A stretch of 64,000 bases of DNA from Heterobilharzia americana (Eukaryota; Platyhelminthes; Trematoda; Strigeidida; Schistosomatidae), in the NCBI GenBank assembly GCA_944470555.2, contig OX104134.1:99566701-99630700 (forward strand). The letters run 5' to 3'. Below, one piece after another: positions 57,310 through 64,000 of this stretch. The number at the start of each line of letters is the position of its first letter. The stretch's first letter is position 1. Position numbers and translations under genes: made by a program. The notes beneath the pieces are model-generated. The model made no database searches. It saw only the letters and a list, made by a program, of their open reading frames with translations, and was not told the DNA's origin.

Positions 57310-60300
57310 ACGTAATCTACATCTGAAAGTTACCAACAGTCAGTGGATTTCCGTCATCTCATACAAACTGATCAGTGTGAGAACACTCATTTCACCTGGC
57401 TCTGACCACGATGAAGGGCGACAGCGAAAGCAACTCAAAGGTGAATTGACCAACACTCTTCTCAATGATGGTGAACATTGGTGAGTGGCAAAAGTGAAAG
57501 TGAGAGCGAAAGTGAAAGTGAAAGCGAGAGAGAAGGAGAAGGAGAAGGCATCAGCATTAGGTAATAACCAGCAACTATTTTGGCTTATTAAGGATATTGG
57601 CTAACAGGGGACGATGATTAGTGAAACCGTCACCGGAAGGGATAGGACGTGGATGACCTCTCACGATAGGCAGGTAGAACTCTGAACGGAGGAATTTGAA
57701 GCACAAGTCGACTAGCCCACAGCAGTGACTCAGTTGTACAGCACATATTATCCAGTCGAAACCCTAATGCGACACAGGTATCAGTCGTCTGACTCTCCTC
57801 GAAGTTGAGACGCCTGTTTCTTACGTGAATCGATGGAAAGTAGTAGGAGGTGATGGCTTCTCGAAGGATGTTTTTTAGGATGGAAGTAGGAAGTTATTGT
57901 GTTGAGTAATGGAATAGCCAGGTAACATGTGAGGGAATCCGAGGTGGTTGGTCAGAATAGTCTGTTTCATTGATCATTCCATCATTTCATATGTGGGAGG
58001 AGTTTTCCTGTGAAAACCATAGGAGAATCTGTTTGACTAACCATGTAATGAAGATCCTTGAGTTGCCAGTTATTTGATGTTTAAGTGAGACTCGAGAACA
58101 ACAACAAACATGATGAAACCAGAAACGTTTGAGATCTGAACGAGAGTGTAACGATCGCATCTTCATTTTCCCCCTTCATCAATCTATGGGAGCCACATTT
58201 ACTCTTACAATCGCTTGTCAGTTGCCATATTTGTTGACCTCAAGTTGGCGTTTGATTCTGTCGACTGTGAGGTGCTGTGGCATGCTACTCTCGGGAGCAC
58301 ATTTGATTGACTGAGAGTACACAAGCATGATATCCCTCTGGGGTTGAGAGGCTGACAAAATGCACGGTTTTCTAAACGTTTGAGTAGAAAAATGTCTGTT
58401 TTCGTTAAGTTTCATGCCTGTGAAATGTAAGATGATGTTCGAGAACTGATGTACAACTAATTCATGTTTAAGAATAAGAAATGCAGTGAAGAATGCATTG
58501 ACCGACTCACTTTTTTAGATAGCAGGATCTGCCGTAATGGCCTGGTTGGTGACAGATTCTCAGCTGGGATACATACAGAAGATCGGCTTTGGACTGCTGA
58601 ATTGCGTTTTCCCTGGTTATTCACTGGCCAGATACCTGCCCACTTGTCAAAGGACATGTACACTCTACTGCAATCCTTTACGTCTGTTAGATATGGTTGT
58701 TGAGAGTGGAAGATATGAAAAACCACAGGTTTCCGTTCATATGTGTCTTCCCGCCATTGCTCACTTATGATAGAATGACCATGTGAGCAATGTGGATGTT
58801 GGGCACAGGATACTAGGAAAGAGAGGCAAGTTGGTCGTCGATGTTGTGAAGCTTTATCGACGGAGGTGACTTGGAGATGTGTTGCGCATTCCGAACTACC
58901 ACCCACCTCAACATCTTATGTCAGCTGCTGTATGTTTGAACTGATTCAGGGCGACCAGACCGTGAGGTCGCACCTGTCCACGAGCCATGTTGGTGTTCGT
59001 AGAATGCCTGTTTGGAGACCGTGAAATGATAGGAATCAGTGGTTGAGGACTCTTAGTGATATGGCTGGGAATCGATCACAATGGTGCAGGTGTGTTCACT
59101 CTGGCGTCTTCTAAAGTTTGAATATTTCCATTAACTTTCATCTTCAAGTTGGTCTTTCTCCCATTATTCTTTTGTCTATTTTGATATCAGTTTTTTCCCA
59201 CTTGTTCTTTTCATACTGATGTGAAGTATGGCAACTTGAACCGATACATTTCTTTGCGAGTTTATACTCTGATATTATCTGTTTGCTTCCAGAAATGTTC
59301 TGTCTGGATAAGTGCCCGATTTAGGGATCAACCAATAGGTAGTAGACTGTTTTATTTTACTGTCTTTCACACCTGAAGAGTTGCCTCATACTAATGAGCA
59401 TAACACATTGGAGCTACTTGGATTGATCAAGGTTCACGACACCACGAACCAACTCTCCTCGTGTGTCTAAAATTCTCAGCCTAACTTCAACGTTGCTGAC
59501 CTGGGGTGACACTATAACTCACGGCTTATGCTATGAGATCAGTGGTGGTCACACACCTGAAACCTCATATCCTCTACCTTCAGTGGCCATGTTTCAAAGT
59601 CATATACCACAATGAAGCGAACTGTTTGTTAGTACACTCTTCCTCTAATAGAAAACTGAATACCTTGATGGAGCCATAAGTAACTTAAGTTGGAGAAAGC
59701 CAGTTGAACCTTTAGTATCCATTCGTTGATTTCTTCGGTCGTTTACCCATCTTGATTGAGCCTAATCGGTCAAGTCACTTCCCTGTGGGTGGATCACGAA
59801 CCCATCCTCCTCTGCTATGAATCACTATCACTATCCACTGATCTTTACACTACAGTTTCGTGGGTAGTTTAGTCTTAAATAACTACCTACTCTTACTTAT
59901 CACCACTGCCTTTTCCACTTCTCCATCCTTCTCCATCCACTACCACTGACTGGAGTCATTGCATCAACTTTTTCGTCAGTCAATATATGAGTTATTTCCA
60001 CTCCTCATTGTGCTCGGAACGTGATGGGATGCTTTCGTGTGCATCCTTTAGTTCAGAAAAAGCAGTTGAGTTCCATTAGCCCTTCGCAGCCACTCTCTGA
60101 AAGTCGGCTACGACCTACACCACTGTTTTTAAAGCAGACTGGAGATGGTGCGAGACTTCTTGCAGATGAGTCATATTGTCATGTTCCCATAACTGTCTAT
60201 CCAGCTGTCTATCCTCACTCAAAGCAGCTTTAGTTTTCTCATCGTTCAGCTGTACTCACGATGGTCTTTGTTGATGTAGTTTTCCCACGTCCATTGAGGT

Positions 60301-60751
60301 GCATAAATAAGTGTGTTTAAAACAACGCTAAATCACTTTCCAAATAGGTGTTTCAAAGTGAGGGGCAATCTTCCACCGACCTTCTCCAGTAACAATCTAT
60401 AGTCATATGGTCTATGTGTGTCCAACACTGACTTGGGTCAGTGGATGCCATGTCAGACGATGTCCGGTGGCAGCACTATGTAAGTAATTCTGAGGTGCAA
60501 CAACGTGTGGTGTTTGGTCACGATGGAGGTCATCATTCAGTAAATGAAGTCACCAAGAAACACAGGCTACAGTGGGTTGAAAATGCATTATGCATTTCTA
60601 CCTTCCACTGCCTACTTGATAAACGCCATCAACCATCACGAAAAAGTTGCACTCATAGTGTTCTACAAGAGGGTTTAGGGCATCTCGTAGTAGCAACGAT
60701 TCGAGAAGTTTGCCGCTAAAATAAGAAAGAACCAGATACAGTTTTATTGAT
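57310..60751 (+). repeat. Right arm of the large inverted duplication
   Basis: The complement of 44446-48836 minus about 951 bp. It reads, left to right: LINE-B linker and reverse transcriptase (57310-59105, plus), the tail-to-tail LINE-B remnant (59105-59775, minus), unassigned sequence with a 70-residue frame (60021-60233), and a plus LINE-B piece near 60430-60600 ([28 protein letters not shown]). The same internal junctions are found in the left arm, so the mosaic formed before the duplication. Confidence 0.88.
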
Positions 60752-60767
60752 TTCATCGACTCGTATC

Positions 60768-61445
60768 ACTTCTTGGTCTGGTCACCCTGAATCGCCTCCC
60801 AACATAATCCAACCTCCTAGCTAGTATGGAACGTCGAGGTAGACGATGGCACAGCCCTCACACCACATGTTTAAACCATCTCAGTTTACTAAGGTTCAAC
60901 ACCACATCAACCAACTTGCCTGTCTTGCCTAGTACCCTTCGCCTGACCTCATCATTGTTGACACGGTGATTCCATCAAACACGAGCAATGCTACGAAGAC
61001 TCTTGAGCCCAAATCCCTGTAATCGCTTCATGTCTTCTACTTCCAACAACCATGCCTCACAGCCGTGTAACAGGACACAACGGACTATAGAGCAGTATAG
61101 TCGTCCTTTGATAGACAGACGGATATCTCGCCGGCGCCACAAATGACGCGAGTTGACAAATCTCAGATGTGGCTTCTGTATCCCAACTGAGAATTTGTCA
61201 TCAACCAGCCAAATTAGGCTGATGCAACTCTGAGTAAGTGAAGTGGTCGACACATTCCACCACTTCACTTACTATCATTAAACTGAATCGGAGTACATTC
61301 AACAGACCAGTCGTCCTACAGCATCACCTTACATTTGACAGGTGTCAATAAAACGCATGCCAAACGTCCCACCAGCCTAACTCATTTGGATTGCCCACAG
61401 TCTCAACCATTAAAAAGTTGACGGATGGCAATCTCTGTGTTCTTT
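60768..61445 (-). mobile_element. LINE-B copy, left arm of a second inverted repeat
   Basis: A minus-strand frame (61268-60975) reads [69 protein letters not shown]. The complement of nearly the whole copy occurs at 61835-62445. Confidence 0.85.
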
Positions 61446-61639
61446 TCAGGATCTCATTGGATAAGGAAGAACAGAATAGTAGTTGGAGGCCAGAAAAATT
61501 GTTTATTAACGGGTTCCCCTGAATTGTTCAAGTCACCTCCTCTGCAAATAAATCCAAAAACTCAGTTTTGCCACGGTTTCAATAACGCGGGCTAATGGAG
61601 ACAGCTCATGTGCATTGATGACAACTAGTAGGGCTGATC

Positions 61640-62465
61640 ATGGATGCTCACTATCGCGGTTCATGTTTATCTTCACCACAGACGTACTAATGAACATTAC
61701 CTACAGTGCATCACACTTCACAGGGATTGATCTACTCTGTGGAGGTCATCTGGTTGACTTGGAGTATGCAGAAGATATTGTTATGCTAGACGATGACAAA
61801 ATGCAGGGTCTTGTGGACGTGTTGAGCAGAAATCTGGGTGTGTTTGGCATGCGTTTCATTGACACCTGTCAAATGTAAAGTGATGCTGTAGGACGACTGG
61901 TCTGTTGAATGTACTCCGATTCAGTTTAATGATAGTAAGTGAAGTGGTGGAATGTGTCGACCACTTCACTTACTCAGAGTTGCATCAGCCTAATTTGGGC
62001 TGGTTGATGACAAATTCTCAGTTGGGATACAGAAGCCACATCTGAGATTTGTCAACTCGCGTCATTTGTGGCGCCGGCGAGATATCCGTCTGTCTATCAA
62101 AGGACGACTATACTGCTCTATAGTCCGTTGTGTCCTGTTACACGGCTGTGAGGCATGGTTGTTGGAAGTAGAAGACATGAAGCGATTACAGGGATTTGGG
62201 CTCAAGAGTCTTCGTAGCATTGCTCGTGTTTGATGGAATCACCGTGTCAACAATGATGAGGTCAGGCGAAGGGTACTAGGCAAGACAGGCAAGTTGGTTG
62301 ATGTGGTGTTGAACCTTAGTAAACTGAGATGGTTTAAACATGTGGTGTGAGGGCTGTGCCATCGTCTACCTCGACGTTCCATACTAGCTAGGAGGTTGGA
62401 TTATGTTGGGAGGCGATTCAGGGTGACCAGACCAAGAAGTGACACCAGTCGATGAAGTCTCTTGC
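61640..62465 (+). mobile_element. LINE-B copy, right arm of the second inverted repeat
   Basis: The plus strand reads RFMFIFTTDVLMNITYSASHFTGIDLL, LVDLEYAEDIVMLDDD (catalytic YADD changed to YAED) at 61660-61800, then the complement of 60768-61380. Frames are broken after about 61878. Confidence 0.85.
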
Positions 62466-62499
62466 TGTTAGTGAGAGTCATGTGGGACGATGTGGACTG

Positions 62500-62896
62500 C
62501 CTGGCTGGGGTCACCGAGAGGAAAGGAAACAGGAATCAACCCGTCCACAAGACCCTGCACTTTATCGTTGTCTTCACGTAGTATGACAATATCCTCTGCA
62601 TACTCCAAGTCAACCAGATGACCTCCACAGAGTAGATCAATCCCTGTGAAGTGTGATGCACTGTAGGTAATGCTCATTGGTACGTCTATGATAAAGTTAA
62701 ACATGAACCGTCATTGAGACCATCTCCGACTAACACCAATACTTGTCGTCAATCCAAATGGCATACATCCATAAGCACTCATCTTACCTAGAGTAGAAAG
62801 TTGTCATTAGCGTTATACACATTCTCAGTAGTCGCTTCACAGACAGACAATCCCACAACACATCACGATCCGTAGAGTCAAATCCCACCTTCAGAT

Positions 62897-62972
<76 letters not shown>

Positions 62973-63130
62973 TTGGCCACTGCCTGGTAAGTAAGCAGGT
63001 AGGTAGGTAGGTATACGTATGTTTTAGAACCCGGAACAGGGTAAAAATATAATCCGTGCATCCTCCTCCAGGTCTACCTAAAACCTCACTGGTTTTCACA
63101 ACTTCACCATTCTCCAGCTCCAGTCAGGTG
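62500..63130 (-). mobile_element. LINE-B copy with (AT)n inside the reverse transcriptase
   Basis: The minus strand reads GRPGGGCTDYIFTLFRVLKHTYTYLPT (63085-63000), then an (AT)33 run, then VDLKVGFDSTDRDVLWDCLSVK (62900-62830), then FNFIIDVPMSITYSASHFTGIDLL..DLEYAEDIVIL (62704-62570). The order is that of an intact reverse transcriptase with a microsatellite in the middle. Confidence 0.85.
62901..62966. repeat. (AT)n microsatellite inside LINE-B
   Basis: About 33 AT units exactly between the residues matching ..YRRPT and VDLK of the reverse transcriptase. Confidence 0.95.
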
Positions 63131-64000
63131 TCGGATAACTATGGACCTCACGATCTTCAACACAGTATTAATCAAACCAGTTCCACCATACTTGTCACAA
63201 CAACATTTCTCTTCCCTATAAAATGAGGTGATCAATGAAGTACATCAGTCTGACGGCAATACCTCTGATTCCCATACACTACCCACTACCTCCGTCACCT
63301 CAATCAGCAATTTACTACCTCCACCTATGAAAACTTCACCTCCAAAACTATCACCTCCTGCTACTTTCCATCATTTCATGCTCGATACACCTTCCTCAAC
63401 TTCAAGAACAGTTGGAACACCAACGTCTATTTCCCATTCACATCAAGGCTGAATGCTATCCAACTGAAGTGTCGATGACCAACACTTCAAATGTGATTTA
63501 CAATGTTCTACTCAACGTTTCAATCCCATGTCCTTGTAGGTCACCAGCCTCCTATTCTTCCCAGTGATCATTTCACTCTCCATCGTCATCGCCTTCTGAA
63601 CCACGGCCTGCCTCGCCGCTTGATATCAGCTGAAGTAGGTTTGAGGTAGAAGAAGGCTCAGGATGGTCAGATTATGACATAGCACCAGTCCATAAAGTCT
63701 CTGGCTGCTGATCTCAGGCATGTAGGGAGGTGTGGACTACCAATGGCAATCCTTTTCTGTCCGATTTATGATTATATTTTCATGCATTTGCATTTTGGAC
63801 AAATATTCATATGACCGGTTCCGCATGACGAACCTATTAATTGAGCGTTGTACGTACGAGTTATGCATGTCGATCATATTGGGCATATTTCACTCAGTTG
63901 TGACTGATATAATGATGTGGCTTTCTGTTGTGATAATCCACTTAAGCTTTCCTATTTGGAACACCCATTACACGGAGATCCTATTATGTCGAACTGAAAG
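63131..64000. other. Decayed LINE-B linker/3' pieces and unassigned end
   Basis: 63230-63450 has a Pro/Ser/Thr-rich plus frame that resembles the LINE-B linker only in composition. 63650-63740 reads like the LINE-B 3' coding end (CACCAGTCCATAAAGTCTCTGGCTG). The last 250 bp are unassigned. Confidence 0.4.

Noticed and set aside
1..64000. CRISPR arrays, prokaryotic operons, rRNA genes or phage modules
   Set aside because: No regularly spaced repeats, long bacterial frames, ribosomal RNA cores or phage genes are visible; introns and retroelements show a eukaryotic genome.

Overview
The window looks like nuclear DNA of a blood fluke (Schistosoma or a close relative). It is AT-rich, has GT-AG introns of 2-10 kb, and is full of decayed non-LTR retrotransposons, Penelope-like elements, tRNA-derived SINEs, long AT/AAT/GT microsatellites and a schistosome-type hammerhead ribozyme. 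There is no sign of bacterial, phage or CRISPR sequence. Most of the long open frames in the window are retroelement debris or translated microsatellite.

One host gene is recognisable, on the minus strand. Six confident exons (52523-51972, 44104-43961, 34141-33992, 32441-32218, 29632-29482, 19382-19078) encode the SH3, HOOK and guanylate-kinase-like part of a Discs-large (DLG) family MAGUK scaffold. All splice phases are consistent (0 > 1, 1 > 1, 1 > 1, 1 > 0, 0 > 1, 1 > stop). A candidate seventh exon (55295-55243) would supply the start of the SH3 domain. The PDZ-encoding 5' half is not seen and should lie to the right, mostly outside the window. The SH3 exon has two oddities: an Asn/Thr tract encoded by an AAT microsatellite, and a one-base frame offset just after it. 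The protein also has an unusual 70-residue tail.

Layout: 1-9280 holds sparse intergenic DNA with SINEs, a hammerhead ribozyme, a copy of an unclassified repeat (family X) and a LINE-A fragment. 9290-13340 holds LINE-B debris. 13345-19077 is AT-rich DNA that may include the DLG 3' UTR. 19078-52523 is the exon and intron body of DLG, whose introns carry LINE-A, LINE-B, Penelope-like fragments and a roughly 740-bp palindrome. 52524-64000 holds the candidate SH3-start exon, SINE pairs and a dense block of LINE-B copies.

The strongest structural theme is inversion. At least eight pairs of related repeats lie in opposite orientation. The largest, a mosaic of about 4.4 kb against about 3.4 kb that is nearly identical at protein level, brackets the SH3 exons. 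Transcripts through these introns could fold into long double-stranded RNA, and the arms are candidate inversion or rearrangement sites. Boundaries of repeats are approximate (tens of bases); exon boundaries are read from splice sites and phase.
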